From positions 627,122-691,121 of the forward strand of contig ML133496.1 of assembly GCA_003864495.1 (NCBI GenBank): 64,000 nucleotides of DNA, in the 5' to 3' direction. Of this stretch, positions 1 to 12,700 are shown piece after piece. The position numbers and the translations under genes were made by a program. Each line of letters opens with the position of its first letter. The first letter of the stretch is position 1. This DNA comes from Nemopilema nomurai (lineage: Eukaryota > Cnidaria > Scyphozoa > Rhizostomeae > Rhizostomatidae). Below the pieces are notes generated by a model. The model did not search any database, was not told the origin of the DNA, and worked only from the letters and a program-made list of their open reading frames with translations.

Positions 1-507
1 AGAACAACAGTTTCTTCATTGACTTTTTCAAGTAACTTTCAACAAGCCATTAAAATTCGCTATAGACTAGAATCCATTTTACAAGCACAATAACCTGCTT
101 CTATTTGAGTACAAATTATCATATTTCCAGTCTTGTTTCATTGGCGGCAGTAGGAATCGACCTCACTGCAGGTTCATATGAAAACTACTTTAGCAGTGTA
201 AAAACTACTTCCAGCTATTGTTAAGTTTCAAACATTCTGTCACATGTTTTGCAAAGAGAGAAATAGAAAAGACACGTTTTCCCGCCGTCAACTCCCATAC
301 ACAACATGGTTCTGGAGCATGAAGCTAGGAAACGCGAAAGAGCCTAAAAGTGGCAGAGGCACTAGGATAAAAAAGGCCTAATGCTTGGCATTGGGAAAAG
401 GCAGGCCTCTTTAGGCCAGTTTCCCGCTAACAACAGTTTGCTTATTTGCCATTACAAGGCCATAAAGGTGAGGCCATACACCCCTTAGGGGCAAAAACTT
501 CGCTTAC
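1..507. other. Hedgling intron, no exon recognised
   Basis: I see no coding signal in this stretch. It is presumably the intron downstream of the EGF exon. Confidence 0.5.
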
Positions 508-715
508 TTATAGGCGATAGGCATTCATCCACGTCTCTCTCGCACGTTTTTCCGGCCCAGCCCCCCTTGCAAGAGCAGTGAAAGCTTTCTGTTGTGAGTT
601 CGCATTTGCCATTGTTGAGGCACGGGTTGGGTTCGCAGTCTGAGATGTTGCAGAATTTCGAGAAGTCATACTTCGTAACGGAGACCTTCATGTTGGTTAT
701 GTTGCCAATCAGTTC
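508..715 (-). CDS. hedgling: Hedgling EGF-like domain exon (last exon seen)
   Basis: Exon with acceptor gctcgcag and donor gtaagc. It contains CNISDCEPNPCLNNGKC and FHCSCKGGWAGKTC, giving a complete six-cysteine EGF domain, then DVDECLSP, the start of a calcium-binding EGF domain. The following exon must lie left of the window or in the unassigned first 507 bases. Confidence 0.9.
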
Positions 716-3700
716 CTGCGAGCAGAAAAAATGTCTTCTAAGATGAAAGGATAGAGAAAACAATAATCCTTCCGAGACGTACAGAGGCGCTGACGAGTTT
801 CTTCCAGAATGAAAAGAACTCACTAACATTTAAGGTTGATACAAGCGTCTAAAGGTAAATCTGTACGCATCATATCCTGCAGGTTCTGATGAGTTCAGAG
901 TTCTACGAAATTCCGTATGCGTATATGTTGATATCGTAAATGAAATCTGACTGTTGTCTTCTTATAGAAGAGAAGCATACATGACGATACTTCCGGACAA
1001 CAGTTTGGTGGTAGCGACCTACTGACCACTTCTCACTCGCTTAACTGGCTACATCACATTCTGGCCCTGTTTAAACGAATCTCCAGTCCACTCTCACCTC
1101 AAACTTGTGCTTTAGAAAGTAGTGACAACGCCCGTTTCTCTTTGGGTTTTTAACCTTCATCGTCAGAGCTACGATCGAGCCAAGCTCTGCAACGAAAATT
1201 GCCCGTGTTAGAATTATTTCAAAGCCATAAATAAGCAAAATTTTAAGAAGCATGAATATCAAATGTAATTACAATAAACTTAGTCACTCATATCGACTTT
1301 GAAAATTGATGTAAGGAACTTGAGTACATTAAGATAAAGAAATCTGATGTTTTCAAGCATTCCAAGCAACTTATAAAAACATCTTCTGCCCAGCATGAAG
1401 GCTAGCTGAACCGTTGATATGGTCACTAGGAAGTTGCATACATGTTTGCATGGCTGTGAACCTATGGCTGTAAACCGATGGCTGAATGCGGGCATATACG
1501 AATTGAACTCACCAACAACTCTAAGTACAGCTGTATTTGATCTTGCCCGGCCCACCGAGTTGATTGCTTCGCAGTAGTAGTCCCCCGCATCGTTCGGAAT
1601 GACGTCATCAAGCTGAAGTGTGTCCGTGTTGTAGCCTTCACCAGCTTGGTAAATTTCGCCATTCTTCCGCCATTGGTAGCGAGGCTCTGGGTCTCCTTTT
1701 CCCAGGCAACCAAAAACAGCAACACCGCCAACTTCTGCCGTCATATCCACTGGGTGAAACGTAATACTTGGCTTTTCTGAAATTAGAATACGGGCGATTA
1801 CGAAGTGTCGTCGCATGACATATCTGTTGCACAATACGACAAATGAGCTTCACCACGTGATATGAGTTTCCGTCATACGATGCATGTGTTACGTGACAGT
1901 ATGTTGCGTCACATAACAAATGAGTTCTATCACGTGATGTATGTGCTGTTTCACATGTTGAAGAAGCTCAATCACATGATAGATATGTTGCATCACATGA
2001 CAAATGAGTTCCATCACATGATATATGTGTTGCATCACATGGCAAATGAGCTCTATCACGTGATTTATGTGTTGCATCATATGACAAATGAGCTCCATCA
2101 CGTGATGTATGTGTTGCATCACATGACAAATGAGCTCTATCACGTGCGTCAAGTTTGTTTTGCGTCACATTGCGACATTGCGTCATAAGGATGGTTCGCA
2201 TGTGGCAGCCGAGTGATTTCAAGTTTAGGATAGACCGTATGTTTCACTTCACTATGAAGTTTGCTCTCAATCCTTTTCACAGCAAGTCAGCATTTGGCAA
2301 AGCCACCCACCTTTGACAATCAGCTTCGCTTTTGTTGGCGCCGATGCCGTCCCCGCGCCATTTCTCGCCAGACACTCGTACGTGCCTTCATCGTTCTTCG
2401 TCACCTTCGCGATTTCTAAGACCCCTGTGGTATTGAAGGCCGCAATGCTGTTGCCATCTCGACTCCAGCGGTACCAAATTTGGTCATTACCTTCCCCTAT
2501 GCATGTCAACTGTGAATTAGAGTAACGATTCAAATTAACGACATGACCAAATTATCATTGACCAAATTTACTAAACGATACTCTTTACATCAATGTACAT
2601 TAAGAACAGTGCACATTTGAATACGCTAGAAGCCTAAAATTGTCAAATTCGACGCGGTTGGGTTTCTATCAGTGAAATCTGTTGACAGCAGCTGATATTA
2701 CAACTTTTCCTTTCTGGTAAGCGCTGATGACCAAGTTATGTCATGTTTATCATACAGAAATTTTATAAACTACAAGTTACAAATGAAAATGACAATAATG
2801 AATCATGGTTCTGTTGCAGATGCGCCTTTGGTAAGGTGAGTTGAAAAATAGAAATCAGAATTTCTTCTAATTGCACGATAATAGTGTTTGTTAACATCGT
2901 TGTTGTTATGAGCCAAAAAATTCGAATGAACCAGTTTAAAAGTGAACGAATTCCTTACTTGAACTAGGACCACCTCTTTTACAGTTTTCAGTAGGTTGTT
3001 AATATGAGTTTTGGTTGGCAAGTTCGGCAAAGGATGCTTGTTCCGTCAATCAAATATAGACAAATATATAGTATAACATAGAAAGAGACAATGGAAGGCA
3101 ATAATGGGCTCTTACACTAAATGACTCGCCAACAAGCCTGTTATGAATGCCTGCTGGGTATTCCTTAAAGGAACAAAGTGTTGTCGTTGAGAGTTGCCCA
3201 GACTCCGTCACTTCGAAGGACATCTTATTGCAACTTTTCCTGCAATAAACATTACAGACATTCTTGTTTCAAGTCGGTACTGTAGTTTCTACTTTCATTA
3301 CACAAAGTACACAAAGTAATAAAGGAGCTGGCTGAATACTTTTACTAAGTCAGATTAAACAAAAGCAAGTCAGCAAGGAGAAATCAAATCTTTAGACAAA
3401 TTTCGCAAAAGCAAGTCCTACTTGTTTCTTATCACAACCGTCGCGTTTGACGTCATCACCGGGTTGCCCATGTCACTTGCCTCGACGATGACTTGCCGCC
3501 TTTCCTCGCCTACCTCGTCGGCCTAAAAACGAGCAAACGACAATTTTTAATGCAACAAAAAGGCATCATGTCTCAAAAGAAAAACATGCACCAAGCAATG
3601 CACTTTGCTGCACCATTTTCGGCTATAGTGTCGGCCTTGATGTCAGCTTCAGTCATCATATTTCACCCTGCTTTGGAGAAACTTCGCAAGGATGACCTGG

Positions 3701-6700
3701 GCTCTGATCGTTGCATTCGAAAGAATATCTCAGTATATAGGTATGCAAAATACGTTAGAATGGAAATAACATAAAGGTAATCACAGTATAAATCACAAAT
3801 TTATTGTCTCTAGTCATTTAACCACATTACCTACCCTTTTGGAGCTGAGCATTCGGAACTTGACTTTACCCCCGTCCCCTAAGTCCGGATCAGTTGCTGT
3901 GATTTTCATAAGGTTTTTGACCATCGTGTTATCGAAGTCCTGGTAGAAGACATCCTTCGTGAATTTCGGGGGGTTGTCATTTTTGTCCGTCAAATGAATG
4001 TGTACGTAGGCCAATGTGTGGTTGTAGTCCGTCTTTTCGCCCCCACCTTCGCCTAAATAAACAGAACATGATATATGAGCAATGCAGTGATATACCAGCA
4101 AAATGGAATGAAGAATCAGGGGTTCGCCAAATAATGACAGAACCACTATTTGAGCCACTGGCAGGGGCACTTTCTATGCCTCCCTTCTCCACACCCTAAT
4201 CTCTGTGTCTCCATGACAAGCATTTTCACGTTTCTAGCAAACACAGATTCAAACGTTGGTCCACGGCAAACATTGCGAACCAAGCCAAGCGCGCTCAAGG
4301 CTCAACTCAAACCCTCACCAATATTGGAGTCGTTTGTTTGCTTTTGGCCACAGTCTATTCTGCCGGCTCTGACTTTCAACAGATATTTGTCCGAATACTC
4401 TCTATCTACTTTTCCGTCAATCTTGATTGATCCTAGAAATGAAGAAAAAAGAAATTAAATCTACTGCAAAAAATTGCGCGCTTGAATTATTCAAGTTCAC
4501 AAATCCACAAGAATATTCAGATTTTGATCAAAGACTACCTGAGTATGTTGATGTGTTCAAGATCCACAACAAATCTAGAAGAAACTTGTCAGCTGAACTA
4601 CAAAGTTTATCTCAAGCAAGTAGATGGTTAACAAGAGCATCATTTAAGAAAGAACCATTATAGAGAACGTCACTTCACCTGTAACTGAATCAACTGTGAA
4701 TCCCCCCTGGTCGTCGCCCGCCTTTATAGCGTACTGCAGCTGACCGTTGCTGCCGCTGTCCAAATCCGTCGCGGTGACGTTTAGCACGATCGTGCCGCGC
4801 GGCAGTTCTCTTCAATCGTCACGTTATAAACTTTCGGGTTGAAAACAGGGCAGTTGTCGTCCTCGTCGCCAATAATGATCGTCAGGTTCTCTGTCGTCGA
4901 GAGCGGAACAGCGCCGTGGTCCGTAGCGGTCACTTGTAAAACATACCGCGACTTCTCCTCGCGGTCCAATGCCTTGAGCGTCGTAACCTGAGAATAAACA
5001 GCTCTTGTGTTGCAGCACTTTGATTATGACTCAAAAATCACTCATATTTGTCAGGTTAATTTGTTCAGTAAATAGATTACTGTTATCAACCAAATTTTGA
5101 TAATTAGCTTCTGGATTTACGTTTGATGCCAGCTTTTAAAAACTATAGATTTGGATTATAAACTGGAGCTATAATGTAGCGTTGAATCTTTTCAAAGGGT
5201 ACGCTCAAACTTCTGATAGAACTAAAAACTTAGCTCAGTTCGCAAACATAAGCCAACGTTGCATGGAGAGTTAATTGACTATTCTATGATAAAGCCATTT
5301 CTACACATTTTGAAGCAAACATTGATAATATAATTAACTACCACTAGATATAACTATGTGAGTGATATAACTATTAATGAATGCTTGAAGACTTCATAGG
5401 CTCTGCTCGACTTCACACTACAGCCATTCGTGAACTTGATAATAAACGTGCGATATTAAGAAAACAAAATATCCAAAATTGCAGTTCCCAAATTTGCGAT
5501 AGTTATTCAATTAGAATCGATACCAATAACAATGCAAAAAGAATGATATCTTGCGAATGGGTTCCAACCTGGCCGGTTTGTGGATTGATTGTGAAGGCAT
5601 CGTTGGCGTTCAAACTGAACTTCAGCCGGGCGTTCTCCCCGACATCTTTGTCCGTCGCTTCGACCATGACGACAGCAGTTCCCGCCGGCTTGTTTTCAAG
5701 CACGTGACCAGTCAGCGTCGACCGCACAAACTCGGGGTGATTGTCGTTCACATCAGAAACAAAGATTGTTGCTGTTGTTGCGTTTGAGCGTGCATGCGCT
5801 CCCAAATCAGAAGCGATTACTTGCAGTTGGTATCTACTTATGGTCTCTCGATCTAGCTTTCCATTTACCGACACAACACCTTAAAGAACAATATACTGCA
5901 AATGAACTTGTTTATCTTGGATACCAATAGTTGTTACTATAATTGTCATTTGAAATATATTGAGTTATAGAAATCAGATATGCAGGAAGCCGCTTTGCGC
6001 TTGCTGAATGAAAATTCGCTGCTAATATTTTGGGTTAATATTAATGTTGCTGATTTTTTAGGCTAATATTAATATTGCTAATAGTTTGGGTTAATATTAA
6101 TATTGCTGATATTTTAGGTTAATATTAATATTGCTAATATTTTAGGTTAATAATGCTGATTTTTAGGCTAATATTAATATTGCTGATATTTTAGGCTAAT
6201 AATAGCATTGCTAATATTTTAGGTTAATAATGCTGATTTTTAGGCTAATATTAATATTGCTGATATTTTAGGCTAATAATAACATTGCTAATATTTTAGA
6301 TTAATATTATTATTGCTAATGTAGGTTAAGCATTTTTCTGTTAATCGATAAGAATATGACTGTAATAAAGATTGTAGTGATTTTTGAATTAATGCTACGC
6401 TTTTTAAATGCGTGAAGTAAAAATATTTCATTTGCAGGCTCAGAGGTCAATATTGCCCTTATCATAAGATAGCAATAAAATGTCCTACCTTGTAGGAAGT
6501 AATATTTGTTCTATATTACAGGATGGTATCGCTTCGGAATTGTAGCCTTATTCGCCTACCGTCAATGGGAAATACTCACAATCGTATCACAATCACAAAG
6601 GTATGCTCACAATCGTTAGAGATCAAAAACTGTTCAATTTTCTGATGATTATTTCTGTTTCTTTCTATTTCGAATGGTTCAACTCGCAATCTCACCTGTG

Positions 6701-9700
6701 TTGTTGTCAATCTTGAAGACATTGCCAATGTTTCCAGCTCCAATCGAATACACAATTTCCGCGTTTCTCCCGATATCCAGATCATTCGTGAGCACTTCAA
6801 AGACCTCAGTCCCAAGGCCAGCTCCCTCCGAGATCGTCTCGTTGTTGTGCGTTTTCAGAAATCGCGGGCTATTGTCGTTCTCATCCGCTACTGTCACTGA
6901 CAACCGGAAGGGCTGTGACGTCAAACTTGGCATCCCTTTGTCTTTCGCCACAACGCTGAGTGTGTAAGAGGGCGTCGTCTCGCGGTCAAGATTCTGCGCA
7001 GTTGATATCGCGCCGCTTGAAGAATCGATGGTGAATTTGTCGCTGCCAGCTGTAGCTAAGATTTCGTAAACCAACTGGGCATTGATTCCAGCATCTTTAT
7101 CCAATGCGCGCGCAGTAAAGAAAGACACGACATTCTTGTTCTCTAACACATCTACTTTGCCAGAGGTTTCGTTGAAATAAGGTGCGTTGTCGTTAACATC
7201 TTCTACACTGACACGTACTGTTGTTTGGTCTGATCTTTCCGGCTTACCCCCGTCCACGACTTTGACCCCAAGAACGTAGCTGCCCCGCGTTTCGCGATCT
7301 AAACCGACCGTGGTCTTGATTTCTCCGGTCTGAGTATCGATGGCAAAGGTGGATGTATTGTTTAGCAACGAGTAGGTCAACGATCCAAAGGAATCCAGAT
7401 CATTTGCTTTTACAGTAACTACACTTGAACTTACTGGCCTCGATTCAGCAATAGCAACAGTGTACTCTCTTTCAAACTTGGGGCTATTGTCGTTGAGATT
7501 TATGACCTCGATTTCAACATCAGCCTCGCTCTCAAACTTTCCATCGCTCGCTTTGACCTTGAATCTGTAGCTTTGCGTTGCCTCGTAATCAATGCTTCCT
7601 GCTGTTGTGATTCTTCCAGTAGCACCATCAATATTAAAGGTTTTGGCTGTTGTTGCCAAGCTAAAGGTATATGTGATGACAGCATTTGCTCCTATGTCAG
7701 CATCTGTTGCTGTGACATTCAAAACCTCAGAGCCTACTGGGACATTTTCTTCAATGCGGCCTAAAACAGAAACAAACCGAATGAGACCACCATTTTTCTG
7801 CTGCCATCCCACTGCAAACATGGTTCCGCCTTTCCATGCAACCTCTGTACCGCTCCACCAATGCGAGTCCAAAGAAAGAATGACGATGGGTTTCAGAAAT
7901 AAAAACGTTAATTTATCATCAATATAGAACATAGCTGAGAAAAACCTATGTGCTTACCTGTGTATTTAGAAAGTGTGAAAGTAGGCCTGTTATCATTAAC
8001 GTCTTTGACATTAACTGTGTAACTCTTTGTGCTTCTCAGGGCGGGCTTCCCTTTGTCTTCCACTTTAACAACTAAATTGTACGACGGAGTCTGCTCTCTG
8101 TCCAGTGCCTTCACGACAGTCAGCACACCAGTATTAGGGTTTATGCTGAAAGCGCCACCCGTGTTTCCCGAAGCAATAGCGAATTGAATCTGCGCATTAA
8201 CGCCCTCGTCCCTGTCGTTGGCGGTCATTGTGGCTAAGTTCGTGTTCAAGCTCACGTCTTCCCTCACCTCCGGAATAGTTGCAGGGGATACGATCACTGG
8301 GTTATTATCGTTCTCATCCAGGACAGTTATGGACAAAGTTGCTTCAGCGGACCTTCTTTCCGCACCGGAGGCACTGTCAGATGCCCTAATCCTTAGCGAG
8401 TAAGAGCTTTTGGCTTCCCTGTCCAAGTCGACCTTGGTCGTTATGATGCCGCTGCTGGCACCGATGTCAAACGAAGTTGGCGTGGCTCCATCTTCAGACA
8501 CCAGTTCGTACCTTACTTGCCCGTTAGGCCCCGCATCAGGATCATTCGCCCGCACAACTGTTATTGTTGCACCAACGCCACAGTTTTCAGTGATTTGCTT
8601 TGCAGGGATCTATGGTGTCAAAGAAGGCGTGGTTTATAGGGCAATCGCCAGAAAGGTCTTAATCTGGGCGAAAGACATGAGAGAAGAACCAACAGAGTTG
8701 AGAATGATGTATGAAGAACCATGCAGGATTTGCAGAACAGGACTGGGATCAAGAAGACGAAGAGATGTATGAATGTACGAGGAAGGAAATTATCATAAGT
8801 AATTTCGATTGGAGCAGAGACAAGTGCAAAAGCTGATTCAAAGGAATTTCACCTGATCAAATGCTGGCGTGTTGTCATTCTGATCAGCCACTGTAATCGA
8901 GATCATCACTGTTGACCTCAGCGAAGGAGTTCCTTTGTCTTTGGCTGCAAGAACAAGTTGGTGAGTGGGGTGGGATTCCCTGTCAAGCGCACGGGTGGTC
9001 TTCAGGTCCCCATTGGCTTCAATCCTGAATGCATCTTTGGTTGCTCCGGATTCGATTTCGTATTCAATCTCGGCATTTGTGCCTTCGTCCCTATCCGTTG
9101 CTGCTACCTTCAGTATGGAGTACCCTTAAAAACAAAACGTTTGATAGTCAAATGAAAATATCTAAAACTGGCAGTTTCAAAGTGATTTAGCAAGAGGTTT
9201 AGGCGTGAATCGTACCAGAACTTTCGTTCTCCCTGATATTTCCACTGTAGCTGCCTTGACCGAACACGGGGGCATTGTCATTAATGTCAGTCACTTTGAC
9301 CGGCAGGTGCGCATGCGTCGTTTTGCCGCTGTTGTCTGTTGCTGCGACGGTCAAATTGTACTTTGCAGTCGTCTCCCGGTCTAGCGACTTTTTGGTTTTC
9401 AAAACACCTGTTTACACAGAAAAATTATCAATTAATCAGACACCTTTTAAGAAGCTCTTCATTGATGCTATCGCTCGTAGCTCTTGATGCTGGAAACTTC
9501 GTTAAAGCATCATTTTTACCATTAAAGCATCAACATTTTTACGACATCGTAGCAGAAGCATACCGAGAAGCAGTTTTGATTCACTGACCCCATTTCAAAG
9601 CTTCACCTTTGCGTGTCTTAATTATCAGTTCACTGCCACACCTTTCTTTAAACAACCACATCAGTTCCTTCGCACAAGATACTAATCGTTTTTACCGGTA

Positions 9701-12700
9701 GACCATCCAGATACTTGGAAATCAGACAAACCTGTGCTTGCGCCGATCAAGAAGGCATCACCGGTATTTCCGCCCTGTATTGTATAGCTAAGGGTTCCAC
9801 CATCTCGGTCAGTGGCGTTGAACCTAACAACTGAAGTACCAATCACCGCGCCTTCTGAAACTTTTGCCTCTGATGTTTTTCCAAACTCCGGAGCATTGTC
9901 ATCTACGTTAATAACACTCACGAGCACCTTTAAGAAGGCAAACCATCTTATTACAAATGAAGGCAATAAAAAGGAGACACTACTGCCGAAAATTCAGCTT
10001 ATACATATTTCACTTGAAGGTCCTCCCTTTCATAATTGAATACCTCACCCATACTCCATTGATGGCAGGTGAAAATCAATGGCTACCTTTTATCTATCCC
10101 ACAGGAAAACTCACTCAAAGCTCCTGACATTCAACATTTCTTTACATCGATTTGTTTGAGTAAGACAAACCAGTTTCAGACAGACTCAAATATTATACTT
10201 AGGACATACAACACAACCCCTAATATGTTCTCATTCTTATGTATTAAAAAATGAGGCTTTTCACACGATTGAATGAATATAGGGATAGTTCCTAAAACAA
10301 GCGTAAATGCAATTGAATTCGCGTTCTTATGGCCGCGTTGTTTGGTGAAAACAGGCCACAAACCTTGACTGTAGCTGACTTCTGGGGCACACCCCCGTCC
10401 TTGGCCTGGACCGTTAATTCATAGTTGGCCACTTTCTCGTAATCCAGCGGTTGGGTGGTGGTGACGAAACCTGAGTTTGGGTCGATGGTAAAATTGTCCT
10501 TATGCAAACCACTTATTATTTCGTATGTTATTTTGGCATTGTTACCTGCATCTGCATCGGTGGCGGATACCTAACAAAAAGGAAAGGTTACGTTCAAGAT
10601 AACATCCATAGAATGTATAACATCAAAAGACAACATCGAGCCACTGCAGAATGATACAACATGAAATTAGAAAATGATTCTAGGCGTCGATGCTCTGGCC
10701 TACACTCAAGGGGAAAGGAATTATGCGATAGGCCCATATTTGATGCAATGAAATATGCATAACTGGAAGAGGATTAACTGATAGTTGCCGAAAGTATATG
10801 CATTGCACCTGAATGACTTTGGACCCGGCCGCTGAATTTTCGCGTATGCTTCCGGTGTAAGGGTTCCGCCCAAAGATCGGTCCGTTGTCGTTTATATCGG
10901 TTACAACAACATCGACTTTCGTGTCCACAAAGAGGGACGGGCGCCCGTTGTCTGATACCCGCACGTGAAATGAAAACGTGGGTGTCGTTTCTCTGTCGAG
11001 TTTGTCCCTTGCGGACACCGCGCCACTTGCTGCGTCAACCGTAAACTTCGCCCGCGTGGCTTGGCTCGCAACCAAAGTGTACGTCAGCCGCCTGTTCTCG
11101 CCCGCGTCTCGATCCGAGGCCGTGATTGTGCCAAGGTGAAGGCTCGTCGTCTGTTCCTCGACAACATCGAACCTGTACGTCGATGGGTTTGCGACGGGGG
11201 CATTGTCATTTTCGTCGTTAACTCTAACTTGGATCGTGCGTTCAGCGGAGCGGGCTGGCTGGCCGGCGTCCGTTGCGGTTACGTTGCAGCTGTACGTCGC
11301 CGAGGTCTCTCTGTCCAAGACACTCGTACTTTTGACTTCGCCGGTTGCCTATCAACGAAACAGTAGACAAGGCGTATCTTGCAGCTGAGGGGTATCATTC
11401 CATGGTTTGGCTAAACCCAGGGACTTTATGTGGGAGTGAAGCAGAGTAGTTTACTGTTGTACATAGGTTGAGTGACATAAAATAGCATTGAAACAACAAG
11501 CATTCCACTTTACTAATGCCAGCTATTAGTCAACTAGACAATAAGAAAGAATGCTTTTATTCAACTTGCGAAAGCCTGAAGGTGACACGATTCCTCTTAA
11601 GCGCCATCGATTAACTCCACGTCGAAAGGAAAACATGAAACAGGGAGGCCATGGGGAATTATGGGGTAGCAATTAGCCTCTCCATGTAAAAACAGAATGT
11701 TGCTGATTTTCCGTTTTGATACTGGTCTGCTGTTTAATGCAATAGGAAATCCCCCGTCTTGTTTACTCAGTTGCAACACAACATTGATACGAGTTGACGC
11801 ACTTTCACTTACAGATTGGACACTGAAAGGACATGTTCCAGATGCAGTCGCTGGTGCAATTGAGTATGCTATTTTGGCATTGTCACCTGAGTCGGCGTCG
11901 GTTGCAGAAACATAACAAGTTGTTGTCGATACTGGGGAGTTCTCTAATACCTCGCAGGTAAATGGGCCTTGAAGCACCGGAGCGTTGTCATTGACATCTC
12001 GTACCTGAAATAGAATTAAAATAATCTTTGTTATTTCATCTTTCCCAGTCTTGTCCAGAATCCGAATTCATACTGAAGCACGCCGTGCCTCCCCTTTAGG
12101 TAGAGAAACTGTTACGGCCTAAAATTGAAAGCAAAAATCTTGCAAGTAAACATTGTTTGAAGACGATACTGTCATGCAGAAACCTTGGGACAAAATAAAC
12201 TTTGCAAAGAAAATGTTAGCTAAAACATAAGTGAGTTCTTGACAGTAATAGTCAATAGAGTTGGGAAGGTCAGAGTGGCTCAAGGGCCTAAACGTTTTGA
12301 CAGGTTGCCAGTCCGTTCATACCTGCACGATAACTGTACTGGTGTCCGAGAGCTTTGGGTTGCCCTTGTCACTGACTTGGACATTCAGTGTGTACTGTTT
12401 TGTGGTCTCATAATCTAAGTTTCCGGACACTTTCACATTGCCATTTGTGTCTACAGAAATAGGCATCCCAGATGTAATGCTTTTATACTCCAATGCTGCA
12501 TTCACGCCAGAGTCCTTGTCTGTTGCTGAGATTTTCCCGATCAGTATTGGAGAGGCTGTATTTTCATCTACGCTGAAGGTGAACGGGTTCTTGCTGAACC
12601 TTGGCTTGTTATCGTTGACGTCTGTTATACGCACTGTAGCAGCAGCAGTTGCTGAGCGAGAAGGCGAGCCACTGTCCCTTGCTGTCACCGTCAAAGTGTA

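Noticed and set aside
1862..2188. Plus-strand 108-codon frame of repeated HHMTNE/HVMYVL units (also open in other frames)
   Set aside because: It is the 42-bp minisatellite; because 42 is a multiple of three, every frame without a stop stays open. No start context or splice evidence.
6679..7932. A 417-residue stand-alone cadherin gene
   Set aside because: It is one long exon (6,696-7,760) of hedgling; the parts beyond the splice sites at each end lose cadherin similarity.
8410..8772. Plus-strand 120-codon frame across a hedgling exon edge
   Set aside because: Half is antisense to a cadherin exon; the rest is Arg/Glu-rich intron sequence with no similarity seen.
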